Below, piece after piece: positions 28,558 to 37,537 of a stretch of 64,000 nt of DNA. The position numbers were made by a program, and so were the translations under genes. The notes beneath the pieces are model-generated. The model was not told where the DNA came from. It saw only the letters and a program-made list of their open reading frames with translations, and made no database searches. The stretch is from Arthrobacter yangruifuii (GTDB lineage Bacteria; Actinomycetota; Actinomycetes; Actinomycetales; Micrococcaceae), in NCBI RefSeq assembly GCF_009192775.1, contig NZ_VTFX01000007.1, positions 62,001-126,000 on the forward strand, in the 5' to 3' direction. The stretch's first letter is position 1; every line of letters starts with the position of its first letter.

Positions 28558-28585
28558 GCTCCCCGCATGGGTGGCGCGGGGCCTG
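28558..28585. terminator. Hairpin after the WecA-type gene
   Basis: Between the stop of the minus-strand transferase gene and the atp cluster, GCTCCCCGC pairs with GCGGGGC across a 9-base loop; on the minus strand TTCTTCT follows. It is an imperfect intrinsic terminator that would isolate the atp operon. Confidence 0.55.
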
Positions 28586-28586
28586 G

Positions 28587-29582
28587 TTATGCCACTGTGC
28601 GGCGGGCAAACAGCTGCGGAGATGCGAGGTAAAACGCCAGTACGGCGACGGCGAAGAGGACTCCGGCAGCCGTCGCCCCGGCGCCTGCGCCGGCCGTCAG
28701 CAGGCCGGTGATCCCCAGGGCGAGGGTGCAGCCGGTCACGATCAGGGAGACCTGGACATGGCTCAGGCCCGTGTCGGTCAGCCGCTGGTAGACGTGCTGC
28801 CGGTGAGCGGCGTACCACCGCTCCCCCCGTCGCATGCGGCGCAGCAGCGTGGAGAAGGTGTCCGCGAGGTAGACCATGAGCGGGAACAGCAGGTATTCCA
28901 CATAGACGCCGGCAAGGAACGCTGCCACGGCAACACCGGCGATGGAGGATCCCAGCAGGTAACTGCCCACATCCCCGAGGAAGACCTGTCCGCGGCCGAG
29001 GTTCCAGGGGAGGAAGGCAGCAAATGCCGCGGCCACCACGGCTCCCGTCACGGTCAGCCAGACATGGTCCGACAGCACGCCGCTGACGGAATAAAGCGCT
29101 CCCACCACCAGCCCGTGCAGGCCCGAGATGCCGTTGATGCCGTCCATGAAGTTGGCGACATTGATGTAGGCGGCAATAGCGATGCCGCCCACCGGAACCC
29201 ACCACCAGCTTTGCTCCATGGTCCAGGCAAGTCCGGCCGTCCCTGCCAGTCCGATGGCCAGCTGGGTGGCCGCCCTCGTGCGGACGGAGACACCCCTGAA
29301 GTCCTCGATCCAGCCCAGCAGGGAGGCCGCTCCGATCACGGCGATCAGGATGGCCAGCACGGACCGGTCAACGGCAACGAGCCCGGTCAACAGTGCCAGC
29401 ACGAGACCGGCCAGGACCCCGGCGGCAGTGGTGACACCCACCCCGCGGATCACCGCTTTGGTGTGGGAGGAGCGCTCATTGGGGATGTCCAGGACACCCA
29501 GCCGGCGCAGCAGCGGAATAAAAAGGAACGGCAGCAGCAGGCTCACCAGGAAGGCGGCCGCCACGCAGAGCGCCAGCAGCAT
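28587..29582 (-). CDS. Undecaprenyl-phosphate sugar-phosphate transferase (WecA/TagO/MraY family)
   Basis: The enzyme transfers a sugar-1-phosphate (typically GlcNAc-1-P) from UDP to undecaprenyl or decaprenyl phosphate, the first lipid-linked step of wall polymer assembly (Rfe/WecA role in arabinogalactan and teichoic-acid-like polymers). The 331-residue multi-pass protein has the family motifs DIPNERSSH, NFMDGINGISG, FLGDVGSYLLG and the cytoplasmic HRQHVYQRL. It sits where rfe sits in Mycobacterium, before the atp genes. Its ATG overlaps the stop of the CapD-like gene by one base (TGATG), so the two are coupled. Confidence 0.9.
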   Translation of the reverse strand: MLLALCVAAAFLVSLLLPFLFIPLLRRLGVLDIPNERSSHTKAVIRGVGVTTAAGVLAGLVLALLTGLVAVDRSVLAILIAVIGAASLLGWIEDFRGVSVRTRAATQLAIGLAGTAGLAWTMEQSWWWVPVGGIAIAAYINVANFMDGINGISGLHGLVVGALYSVSGVLSDHVWLTVTGAVVAAAFAAFLPWNLGRGQVFLGDVGSYLLGSSIAGVAVAAFLAGVYVEYLLFPLMVYLADTFSTLLRRMRRGERWYAAHRQHVYQRLTDTGLSHVQVSLIVTGCTLALGITGLLTAGAGAGATAAGVLFAVAVLAFYLASPQLFARRTVA

Positions 29583-31513
29583 CAGCCGGTCCGCCGTTCG
29601 CTGTAGGGTTCGCCCGGCTCCTGCACGCCGTCGCCCGGAGTGCCGGGGCGGCGGGCACCCGGGATCCGCACAATCTCGCCGGCGTCCGTTTCGGCCCCGT
29701 CCGTCGGCACGCTGTCGGGTTCAATGCTGCAGCGGCGCAGCCAGTCGGCGAGGTCCAGGTCGGCGGGGTCCAGTACGGCAACGGCGGCGTGGGAGATCTT
29801 CGGATGCAGGGGACGCGAGTCCTCTTCTCCGGTGCCGACCAGGATTTCATGAAGCTTTTCGCCCTGGCGCAGGCCGGTGAAGACAATCTCGATGTCCTTG
29901 CCGGACATGGCGATCATGCGGCGGGCGACGTCGAGGATCTTCACGGGCTCGCCCATGTCCAGAATCATGACCTCTCCCCCGCGCCCGATCGCACCGGCCT
30001 GGATGACCAGCTGGCAGGCCTCGGGGATTGTCATGAAGAAGCGGGTTACCTCCGGGTCCGTCACCGTGAGCGGGCCGCCCTGCCGGATCTGCTCGCTGAA
30101 GAGCGGAAGCATCGAACCGCGGCTGCCGATCACATTGCCGAACCGCACCGAAACGTACTGTTCCCCGGTGGCCCGCGCCATCCACGCCGTCAGCTTCTCC
30201 GCAACGCGTTTGGAATGCCCGAGGACCGTGGTCGGGTTGGCCGCCTTGTCCGTGGAGATGTTCACGAAGTGGCGCACGTTCGCCTTGCGTGCAGCGGCCA
30301 GGACATTCGCGGTGCCGATGACGTTGGTCTTCCACGCTTCCTGCGGGTACTGCTCCAGCAGGGAGACGTGCTTCAGCGCGGCGGCATGGAAAACGACGTC
30401 GGGGCGGCGTTCCCGGAAGATACGCTCCAGTGCCTCGGAATCCCGGATATCGGCCAGTACGGTGTCCGGGCCGTCCAACAGGCCGCGGCCGGTGATCGAG
30501 AGCTGGGTGAGCTGCAGGCCGGTCTCATCCCGGTCCACCATGATCAGTTCGCCGGGGTTGAACGCGGTGATCTGCCGGCACAGCTCGGATCCGATGGAGC
30601 CCCCGGCACCCGTGACGAGCACTTTTTTACCGGACAGGTAGCCGGCCACCTCGTCAACGTGGATGTCCACCGGCCTGCGGCCGATGAGGTCCTCCACGGC
30701 TACGTCGCGGAAATCCCCCAATCCGGCGCCGTCGCCCTTCGACAGCATGTCCTTGAGCGGCGGAAGCACCAGCACGCGCAGGTCCAGGCCTTCGGCGAGA
30801 TCGGAAATCTCCCGCACCTGCTTCGCTTCCACGTCGGCGATGGCCACGATCAGCACGGTGGCGCGGGTGCGGTGCACCAGCTCGGGGAGGTCCACAAGCT
30901 TGCCGAGGACGGGAACGGTAGCGAGCCTCAGGTGCTTCTTGGCCGGGTCGTCGTCGACCAGGCCAACGGGGTAGTACGGGGATTCCGGGTCCTTCATCAT
31001 CCGGGCCACCAGGGATCCGCCGAGGAAGCCGGCGCCGTACACGAGGGTGCGCTGGGCTTCCTCGCCCGGGCGCGCCTTGCTTTCCACGTACATCCGCTTG
31101 AGGTAACGGATGGCGGCCATGAACAGGCACGCGAACGGGAAGGCGATCATGCCGGTGCTGCGCGGAATGTCGATCACGAGGCCGAACAGTGCGCTGGCAA
31201 GGACCAGGATGGCGGACACTATGAGGGTCACCACGGCCAGCAGGCGCATTTCATGGAAGCTGCCGAAGCTGTAGCGGCCGCGGTAGAGGGCAAACGAATA
31301 GCCGACAACCAGCTGCGTCAGGACGGCGACCGCGCAGAAGACAGCGAGTCCGCCGGGGTTGATCTGCTCAACGGTGAGTTCGTAGCGGAGCACCAGCGCA
31401 AGGAAGATGGCCACAATCCAGGCCAGGGAGTCCAGCATGTACTGCGACCAGAGCCACAGGACCGGCTTTTCCCCCCGGGGAAGGTGGTGGTTGTCCGTAG
31501 GTTTTTGCCTCAT
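29582..31513 (-). CDS. CapD/FlaA1-type nucleotide-sugar dehydratase, membrane-anchored
   Basis: The 643-residue protein has four N-terminal transmembrane segments (from LAWIVAIFLALVLRY to GMIAFPFACLFMAAIRYL), a CoA-binding-like domain (TLVYGAGFLGGSLVARM), and a C-terminal extended SDR with the NAD site LVTGAGGSIGSEL. The catalytic region reads NISTDKAANPTTVLGHSKR: Thr-Asp-Lys is kept and the usual Tyr is replaced by Leu, as in UDP-GlcNAc 4,6-dehydratases of the FlaA1/CapD group. The product would feed surface glycans. The ATG at 31513 has a TTGAGGACC ribosome site; it is divergent from the glycosyltransferase genes. Confidence 0.9.
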   Translation of the reverse strand: MRQKPTDNHHLPRGEKPVLWLWSQYMLDSLAWIVAIFLALVLRYELTVEQINPGGLAVFCAVAVLTQLVVGYSFALYRGRYSFGSFHEMRLLAVVTLIVSAILVLASALFGLVIDIPRSTGMIAFPFACLFMAAIRYLKRMYVESKARPGEEAQRTLVYGAGFLGGSLVARMMKDPESPYYPVGLVDDDPAKKHLRLATVPVLGKLVDLPELVHRTRATVLIVAIADVEAKQVREISDLAEGLDLRVLVLPPLKDMLSKGDGAGLGDFRDVAVEDLIGRRPVDIHVDEVAGYLSGKKVLVTGAGGSIGSELCRQITAFNPGELIMVDRDETGLQLTQLSITGRGLLDGPDTVLADIRDSEALERIFRERRPDVVFHAAALKHVSLLEQYPQEAWKTNVIGTANVLAAARKANVRHFVNISTDKAANPTTVLGHSKRVAEKLTAWMARATGEQYVSVRFGNVIGSRGSMLPLFSEQIRQGGPLTVTDPEVTRFFMTIPEACQLVIQAGAIGRGGEVMILDMGEPVKILDVARRMIAMSGKDIEIVFTGLRQGEKLHEILVGTGEEDSRPLHPKISHAAVAVLDPADLDLADWLRRCSIEPDSVPTDGAETDAGEIVRIPGARRPGTPGDGVQEPGEPYSERRTG

Positions 31514-31581
31514 GGTCCTCAACGGGTAGCTACCCGGCTCTCTTCTCGGTAGTGCGAAGAACTGGTGAAAGAATCCGGTGT

Positions 31582-31599
31582 AATAGACTGGAATCTATT
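31582..31599. promoter_or_regulatory. Candidate operator palindrome in the divergent polysaccharide promoter
   Basis: AATAGA and TCTATT form a perfect inverted repeat with a 6-base spacer, between the CapD-like gene and the glycosyltransferase operon. Its position is suitable for a dimeric regulator acting on both units, but the site is found by symmetry only. Confidence 0.4.
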
Positions 31600-31670
31600 C
31601 AGCATACTAACTGCACACCCTCTCCGGTTTCGGTTTAGGCCGATCCCCCGGGTTGCCCGAAAGGACCATC

Positions 31671-32570
31671 TTGCCGGACTCCGTGGCCGTAGCAGCAGTG
31701 ACCTTCGACCGTCCGGATGACGTCAAGACGCTGCTGGAGGCACTGGCCGCGCAGAGCGGCAACATCACGTCCGTGGCACTCGTGGACTCCGGCAAGAACC
31801 CGGTTTCGGATATCGCTGAAAACTCCCCGGCACCGGTGAACTACATCCGGTCCAACACCAACCTGGGCGGTGCGGGCGGATTCTCGCTGGCGATTCTGTC
31901 AGCCATGGCCTCGGGTGCCGAATGGATCTGGATCATGGACGACGACGCCCATCCCGAGGATCCCGAGTGTGTGGCAACCCTGTTGGCCGCGGCCAAGGAC
32001 CGGCAGCTCGACGTGGTCCTGCCGCTCGTGGTGGCCCCCGGCGCGCCCGACACGCTTTCCTTCCACTTCCGCCTGGACGGAAAACTGACCCATGACCGGG
32101 CGCAGGTGGCTGCCCGCGGCTTCCTGCCCAACGTGGGCCACTTCTTCAACGGGGCCCTGATCCGGGCCGACGTGTTCTACCGGGTGGGGCTTCCGGACCT
32201 GCGGCTGTTCATCCGGGGTGACGAAACAGACTTCATGATCCGGCTGCGCCGTGCGGGGATCAGCTTCGGCACCGTCACCACGGTGGCCCTCACACACCCG
32301 GCCGCCTGGGCCGAGGTGCAGCCTGTCCTGGGAGACCGGATGCATGTCCTGGTCCCCGAAACGCCGTTCAAGCAGTTCTATTTCTACCGCAACCGCGGCT
32401 TCCTCACCCGCCGCTACGGACGGGTCAAGTCCTTCGTGGCCGACGCGGCGGGGTACCCCCTCCACTTCGCTCGAACCCGGGATCCCCGGGGCTTCGCAAA
32501 CTGGCTGCGCGCGTACGCGGCAGGCATGGGCGGCCGCCGCTTCGGGCCGCCGTCGGACTTCGGGTTCTGA
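31671..32570 (+). CDS. GT2 family glycosyltransferase (GlfT1-like)
   Basis: The 299-residue protein is a GT-A fold family 2 enzyme: AAVTFDRPDDVKTLLEAL start, NLGGAGGFSLAI donor loop and the metal-binding DDD in WIWIMDDDAHPED. This combination, with FYFYRNRGFL and GDETDFMIRL later, is typical of rhamnosyl/galactofuranosyltransferases such as GlfT1/WbbL that build wall polysaccharide linkers. The TTG at 31671 follows an AAAGGA ribosome site and is chosen over an earlier in-frame TTG. It begins a three-gene unit and ends one base before the next gene. Confidence 0.87.
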   Translation: MPDSVAVAAVTFDRPDDVKTLLEALAAQSGNITSVALVDSGKNPVSDIAENSPAPVNYIRSNTNLGGAGGFSLAILSAMASGAEWIWIMDDDAHPEDPECVATLLAAAKDRQLDVVLPLVVAPGAPDTLSFHFRLDGKLTHDRAQVAARGFLPNVGHFFNGALIRADVFYRVGLPDLRLFIRGDETDFMIRLRRAGISFGTVTTVALTHPAAWAEVQPVLGDRMHVLVPETPFKQFYFYRNRGFLTRRYGRVKSFVADAAGYPLHFARTRDPRGFANWLRAYAAGMGGRRFGPPSDFGF

Positions 32571-32571
32571 C

Positions 32572-33558
32572 GTGGCCGCATCATCCGAGGCCCGGCTGAC
32601 GATCGTCATCACCACGTTCAATCGCTCGGGCTACCTCGCCGGGCTGTTGGAGAGTGTGGCGGCCCTCGACCCGGCTCCCGCGGCGGTCATCGCGGTGGAC
32701 AACGCGAGCACCGACGCGACGCCGCAGGTCCTGGAGGCAGCCCGTGACGGGTTTCCGGTGCCCCTGACCGTGCTGCGGCTGGATACGAACACCGGCGGGG
32801 CCGGCGGTTTCGCGGCCGGCGTGGATGCCGCCCTGGCCGCGGGCGCCGAGTGGATGTGGCTGATGGACGACGACGTCGAGGTCCTTCCGGACGCCGTGGC
32901 CTCCCTGCGCAAATGGACCGGCCGCTATGACTGCATCCACGGCCGGCGCTTCGATGAAGCCGGCGAACCGTTTTTCTGGCAGCACCGCTTTGTGCCGTTC
33001 CTGGGAGTGCATCTGCCCGTCCGGGGCAACGTTTTCCGTGACTCCCCCGTCTTCGAGACGAATGTGGGCTGCTTCGAAGGGATGCTGATCAGCGCCGCTC
33101 AGGTGCGCAGGATCGGCCTGCCGGATGCGCGCTACTTCATTAACGGCGACGACCTGATGTACGGCTGGCTCGCCTCCCTGGACCGGCCGGTGGCTTACGT
33201 CAACGATTTTGTCCTCCGCAAGGTCCGTGCGCAGAGGCAGATTGACCTCGGCATCCGGCACCTCAACGATTCCAGCGACCTCGGCCGCTTCACGTCCATG
33301 CGCAACCGGGGCCATACCGCCCGGTACCTCCAGCTCCGCGGCCGGTATCACCGGTTCGGATTCGCCCTGGGCACGTTCCTCACCGCCGGGAAGGAACTGC
33401 TGCGGCTAACCGCCGTCGAGCATCAGCTGCGCGGTGTCGGCCGGCTCTGGGCCGGCTGGCGCGGTGCCCGGCGCATTCTGCGCGATCCGTCCTGGCTCCC
33501 GATGTCCCCGCTGGGATCCGGCAAACCGGAACCAGCCATCCGAAAGCAACAGGTTTGA
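32572..33558 (+). CDS. GT2 family glycosyltransferase (GlfT1-like, second copy)
   Basis: The 328-residue protein is again a GT-A fold enzyme, with TIVITTFNRSGYLAGLLES, the donor loop NTGGAGGFAAGV, DDD in WMWLMDDDVE, and FINGDDLMYGWL. It resembles the preceding enzyme in the GGAGGF and MDDD regions and so is probably an ancient paralogue that adds the next sugar. The GTG at 32572 starts one base after the preceding stop codon, so translation is coupled; the longer frame upstream overlaps the first enzyme's coding region. Confidence 0.87.
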   Translation: MAASSEARLTIVITTFNRSGYLAGLLESVAALDPAPAAVIAVDNASTDATPQVLEAARDGFPVPLTVLRLDTNTGGAGGFAAGVDAALAAGAEWMWLMDDDVEVLPDAVASLRKWTGRYDCIHGRRFDEAGEPFFWQHRFVPFLGVHLPVRGNVFRDSPVFETNVGCFEGMLISAAQVRRIGLPDARYFINGDDLMYGWLASLDRPVAYVNDFVLRKVRAQRQIDLGIRHLNDSSDLGRFTSMRNRGHTARYLQLRGRYHRFGFALGTFLTAGKELLRLTAVEHQLRGVGRLWAGWRGARRILRDPSWLPMSPLGSGKPEPAIRKQQV

Positions 33559-34562
33559 ACCACACGTCTTCCGCTCCAGATTCCTCCGTCCCTTCCCCCG
33601 CCTCTTCCCCGGAGCAGGCCCCCGGCTCTTCCCCGGTATGGGCGGTCCTTGGCGCCTCCGGGTTCATCGGTTCGGCCATCTGCTCCGCCCTGGCAGAACG
33701 GGGCGTGACTGTCCGTCAGGTGTCCGCTCCCCGGCTGAGCGCCGAGGGTACCGACGCCGCGGCACTGATTGCCGCCGCTGCGGCCCTCGATGGTGAACGC
33801 CGCCGGCTGGCCGACGCCTTCGACGGTGCGGACGTGGTGGTCAATGCCGCCGGGCTGGCGACTCCGGGAGCCACGGACTCGCCCAAGCTCCGGGGCGCCA
33901 ATGCACTGCTGCCGGCGCTGGCCGCCGATGCCGCCGATGCCGCCGGTGTCCGCCGGCTGGTGCACCTGAGCAGTGCCGCCGTGCAGGGACACCGGCCCTT
34001 CCTCGACGAAACCGGCCATGTAGAGCCGTTCTCGGCCTACTCCCGTTCCAAGGCACTGGGGGAACAGGTCCTCTCCGCCCGGGACGGCGGATCCTGCAGC
34101 GTTGCGACGGTCAGGGCCACCTCGGTCCAGGGGCCGGGCCGGGCAACGACGGCGAAGCTTGCCCGTCTCGCGGCCTCGCCGCTCGCTTCGGTGGCCGGCT
34201 CCGGTTCCGCGCCGAGCCCGGTGAGTTCGGTCCATTCACTGGTCGATTTTGTGGTGCGGGTCGGTTTCCACCAGGGCCCGGTGCCCGCCGTGGTGCTGCA
34301 GCCCTGGGAACGGGCCTCGGTCTCCGCCGTGCTCGAAGCAGCCGGCGGCCGGCGGCCGGCCCGTCTGCCTGCCTGGTTCTGCCGTACGGTGCTGCGCGGC
34401 GGTTACGCCCTGTCCTCCCTGGCCGGTGAGCGGCTGCACGGGTCCCTGCGCCGGGTGGAGATGATGTGGTTCGGGCAGCGCCAGGAGCCCGGGTGGGCAG
34501 AGTCCACCGGCAACGTGCCCGAGCCCCGGGTCCGGGAAGTCCTGGAAGCTTCCCGGACCTGA
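33555..34562 (+). CDS. NAD-dependent epimerase/dehydratase family protein
   Basis: The 335-residue protein is an extended SDR. The NAD site AVLGASGFIG begins at about residue 30, after a Ser/Pro-rich N-terminus, and the catalytic pair is in YSRSKALGEQ. VVNAAGLATPG and LVHLSSAAVQG are usual core strands. Its TTG start overlaps the stop of the upstream glycosyltransferase (TTGA), so it belongs to the same unit; a nucleotide-sugar or linked sugar modification role is inferred. It is convergent to sua5. Confidence 0.85.
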   Translation: MNHTSSAPDSSVPSPASSPEQAPGSSPVWAVLGASGFIGSAICSALAERGVTVRQVSAPRLSAEGTDAAALIAAAAALDGERRRLADAFDGADVVVNAAGLATPGATDSPKLRGANALLPALAADAADAAGVRRLVHLSSAAVQGHRPFLDETGHVEPFSAYSRSKALGEQVLSARDGGSCSVATVRATSVQGPGRATTAKLARLAASPLASVAGSGSAPSPVSSVHSLVDFVVRVGFHQGPVPAVVLQPWERASVSAVLEAAGGRRPARLPAWFCRTVLRGGYALSSLAGERLHGSLRRVEMMWFGQRQEPGWAESTGNVPEPRVREVLEASRT

Positions 34563-34638
34563 CCCGCCGGGCCTGGCTCCTTGCCGGTGCCGGGACTTGC
34601 GCCGGCTCGTTGGCCGGGACCTGATCCCTGGCCGAGAC

Positions 34639-35352
34639 CTAGTCCGTGGTCGGTGCCGGGTCCTTGGCCAGGCTCGGGGCCGACGCCGGCTCTTCGCCGA
34701 GATCCAGGATTCCCGGGACCACTTCGCGCAGCGCGGAGAGGCTGACGGCGCCGCTGCGCACCACGCGCATCGGTTCGCTGGTGGCATCAACAATGGTGGA
34801 GGGCACGCCGTCGCTTCCGGCGACCGGCCGGTGCCCTGCCTCCAGGTAGACCTCCACGGATTCGCCCAGCTGTTCGCGGGCCTGCGCCGCCGTCTGTCCG
34901 GCGGGGAATCCCGTCCGGTTGGCCGAGGACACGGCCAGCGGGCCGGTGACTGCCAGCAGGTCCAGGGCCACGGCGTCGTCGGGCATGCGCAGGGCAACGG
35001 TTCCCAGCGTGTCACCCAGATCCCAGCTCAGGGACGGCTGGGCGTGGAAGATCAGGGTCAGCCCGCCGGGCCAGAAGGTACGGGCCAGGGCACGCGCGTC
35101 CTCCGATATGTCGATGGCCAGTCCGTCCATGGTCTGCAGGCGCGGGATCAGGACAGGAGGCGGCATGCTCCGGCCCCGCCCCTTGGCCGCCAGGAGCGTC
35201 GCCACGCCCTGCGGCGAGAACGCGTCTGCACCGATCCCGTACACGGTGTCGGTGGGAAGGACCACGCAGGCCTTCGCAGCTATGGCCCGCTGGGCCGCTG
35301 CCAGGCCTTCGCTGAGTTCCCCGGGGTTACTGCAGTCAAAACTGGTGCTCAA
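34639..35352 (-). CDS. sua5: L-threonylcarbamoyladenylate synthase (Sua5/YwlC/YrdC family)
   Basis: The enzyme makes threonylcarbamoyl-AMP from threonine, bicarbonate and ATP for the t6A tRNA modification. The 237-residue protein has VVLPTDTVYGIGADAF, the KGRGRSMPPPVLI loop, FWPGGLTLIF and VAVSSANRTGFPAG-like signature (LAVSSANRTGFPAGQ). A C-terminal Sua5 regulatory domain is absent, so it is the short YrdC-type form. The TTG start at 35352 has an AAGGAAAG ribosome site and overlaps the end of prmC by four bases. Confidence 0.92.
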   Translation of the reverse strand: MSTSFDCSNPGELSEGLAAAQRAIAAKACVVLPTDTVYGIGADAFSPQGVATLLAAKGRGRSMPPPVLIPRLQTMDGLAIDISEDARALARTFWPGGLTLIFHAQPSLSWDLGDTLGTVALRMPDDAVALDLLAVTGPLAVSSANRTGFPAGQTAAQAREQLGESVEVYLEAGHRPVAGSDGVPSTIVDATSEPMRVVRSGAVSLSALREVVPGILDLGEEPASAPSLAKDPAPTTD

Positions 35353-36302
35353 AGCAACTTTCCTTCATTTGTAGAGGCCCCCGGTGCCGGGCGTCGGATC
35401 GCCGACGTCGCGCGGGGGCGGTCATTGAGGTCCCGGTGGGATTGGACAGCGGTCCACGCCGGATCGGCGGCAAGCAGCCGGGCGATGTCGGGAGCCTGCA
35501 CCTCGGCATGCTCCATCACGAAGTAACCGCCCGCCACCAGCAGGCGGGCGGCGGTACGGGCTGCCGCGAGGGGCAGCTCCAGGCCGTCCGCTCCCCCGCC
35601 GTACAGGGCCATGGCCGGATCGTGTACGGCCGCTTCGGGTTCGTTCGGGACCGCGTCTTCAGGGATGTACGGAGGGTTGGACACCACCACGTCAAAACTG
35701 GAATCGTGCTGCGCCAGGGCGGTCCGCAGATCCTCAAGGACCAGATGGACGCCCAGCGGAACAAGGTTCCGTTCCGCCCAGGCGTAGGCGAGGGGGCTGA
35801 GCTCCACAGCGTGCACCTGGGCGGCGGGCACCTCCGTGGCCACTGCGGCGGCAATGGCGCCGGAGCCTGTGCCAAGGTCCGCAACCTTCGGCTTTTCCAC
35901 CCGGCGGGCGGCATCGATCGCCAGCTGCGCCACGGTTTCGGTTTCCGGCCGCGGCACAAACACGCCGGGACCGACGGCCAGTTCCAGGTACCGGAAATGG
36001 GCCTTTCCCGTCAGGTGCTGCAGCGGCACCCGGGCCGCCCGTTCGGCCACCAGTTCCGCGAACCCCTCCGGCGCCGAAACGTCGGTGAAGGCCAGCGCCC
36101 GGATCCGTCCGGGGGTCTCCCCCAGCAGATGCGCAGCCAGCAGTTCGGCGTCTACCTTCGGTGAGGGAACGCCGGCGGCGGCGAGTTCCGCCGCCGCCTG
36201 CCGCAGTGCCTCGGCCAGGGTTGGGCCGGCGCCACGCCCGGCGCCGGACCCGGCGGGGCTATTAGCTTTCGTCACCGATGGCGTCCAGCCGTGCCTGCTC
36301 AT
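35349..36302 (-). CDS. prmC: Peptide chain release factor N(5)-glutamine methyltransferase
   Basis: PrmC methylates the Gln of the GGQ motif of release factors RF1/RF2; its substrate RF1 is made by the adjacent prfA. The 317-residue protein has an N-terminal helical substrate domain, VFVPRPETE, the SAM site [12 protein letters not shown] and the catalytic NPPYIP motif near residue 210. Two starts are possible: the ATG at 36302 or a GTG at 36275; both lie inside the 3' end of prfA, so the two genes overlap. Confidence 0.93.
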   Translation of the reverse strand: MSRHGWTPSVTKANSPAGSGAGRGAGPTLAEALRQAAAELAAAGVPSPKVDAELLAAHLLGETPGRIRALAFTDVSAPEGFAELVAERAARVPLQHLTGKAHFRYLELAVGPGVFVPRPETETVAQLAIDAARRVEKPKVADLGTGSGAIAAAVATEVPAAQVHAVELSPLAYAWAERNLVPLGVHLVLEDLRTALAQHDSSFDVVVSNPPYIPEDAVPNEPEAAVHDPAMALYGGGADGLELPLAAARTAARLLVAGGYFVMEHAEVQAPDIARLLAADPAWTAVQSHRDLNDRPRATSAIRRPAPGASTNEGKLL

Positions 36303-37341
36303 CCATTTCGATGGCGGCCTGCACTACTGCTTCGAGCTCGCCGTTGAGGACGGTGTCCAGGTTGTAGGCCTTGTAACCGGTCCGGTGGTCCACAATCCGG
36401 TTTTCCGGATAGTTGTACGTCCGGATGCGCTCGGAGCGGTCCATGGTCCGGATCTGCGACTTGCGGATGTCGGAGTTGGCGGCGTCGATCTTCTCCTGCT
36501 CGTGGGCCAGGATGCGGGAGCGCAGCACGCGCATGGCTGCTTCACGGTTCTGCAGCTGTGACTTTTCGTTCTGCATGGCCACCACAATGCCGGTGGGCAG
36601 GTGGGTGATGCGCACGGCCGAGTCAGTGGTGTTCACGGACTGTCCGCCGGGGCCGGAGGAACGGTAGACGTCGATCTTCAGATCGTTCTGGCTGATCTCT
36701 ACCTCTTCGGGCTCGTCCACTTCGGGCAGCACCAGGACGCCGGCAGCCGAGGTGTGGATGCGGCCCTGGGACTCGGTGACCGGAACGCGCTGCACGCGGT
36801 GCACGCCGCCTTCGTACTTCAGGCGTGCGTAGACGCCTTCGGCCGGGTCATTGGAGTTGCCCTTGATGGCCATGGACACGTCTTTGTAGCCGCCGAGGTC
36901 CGATTCCGTGGCGGAGATGATTTCCGTGCGCCATCCCCGGTGTTCCGCGTAGCGGGTGTACATGCGCAGCAGGTCACCGGCAAACAGGGCTGCTTCGTCG
37001 CCGCCTTCACCGCCCTTGACCTCGATGATGACGTCACGGCCGTCGTTGGGGTCACGCGGGATCAGCAGGCGGCGCAGTTTCTCCTGCGCATCTGCCAGCT
37101 GCTCCTGAAGCACGGGCACCTCTGCGGCGAACTCCGGATCTTCATCGGCCATTTCGGACGCGGCCGCGAGGTCATCCTCGAGTCCGTGCCAGCGGTTGTA
37201 GGCGTCCACAATCCGGCTGAGTTCGGCGTAGCGCCGTCCCAGCCGCCGGGCCAGGCCCTGGTCCGCGTGCACTGCCGGGTCGGACAGGCGCAGCTGCAGT
37301 TCAGCGTGCTCATCCAACAGGCCCTGAATGGACTCAAACAT
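36262..37341 (-). CDS. prfA: Peptide chain release factor 1
   Basis: RF1 reads UAA and UAG stop codons and triggers hydrolysis of the peptidyl-tRNA. The 359-residue protein has the tripeptide anticodon motif Pro-Val-Thr ([10 protein letters not shown]), which fits RF1 rather than RF2, and the catalytic GGQ in [15 protein letters not shown]. The usual domain 1 helices ([19 protein letters not shown]) are present. An AGAGGAAT ribosome site precedes the ATG. In many actinobacteria rpmE lies between rho and prfA; here the 196-base gap is too short for it. Confidence 0.96.
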   Translation of the reverse strand: MFESIQGLLDEHAELQLRLSDPAVHADQGLARRLGRRYAELSRIVDAYNRWHGLEDDLAAASEMADEDPEFAAEVPVLQEQLADAQEKLRRLLIPRDPNDGRDVIIEVKGGEGGDEAALFAGDLLRMYTRYAEHRGWRTEIISATESDLGGYKDVSMAIKGNSNDPAEGVYARLKYEGGVHRVQRVPVTESQGRIHTSAAGVLVLPEVDEPEEVEISQNDLKIDVYRSSGPGGQSVNTTDSAVRITHLPTGIVVAMQNEKSQLQNREAAMRVLRSRILAHEQEKIDAANSDIRKSQIRTMDRSERIRTYNYPENRIVDHRTGYKAYNLDTVLNGELEAVVQAAIEMDEQARLDAIGDES

Positions 37342-37474
37342 GTTCTAGATTCCTCTTTCGGCTGTGTTTCCCACAAGACGGGATCTCCCGTCAAGCCGGG
37401 GTTCTGCGTAAAGCTGTGTATCCCACAACGAAGTTTATCGGTTTGCGCGCCCGCCGGTTTCCCGGCGTTAACGC

Positions 37475-37530
37475 ACGAGCCGCCCAGGCTCCCTTCCGCC
37501 GGCCGGCGGGAGGGAGCATGAGCGGCTCGT
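37475..37530. terminator. Nested hairpin after rho
   Basis: An outer 9-base-pair stem (37475-37483 with 37522-37530) encloses an inner GCTCCCTTCCGCC/GGCGGGAGGGAGC stem. It lies right after the rho stop codon on the minus strand. No T-tract is present, so it may terminate weakly or protect the 3' end. Confidence 0.5.
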
Positions 37531-37537
37531 AGGGCAG

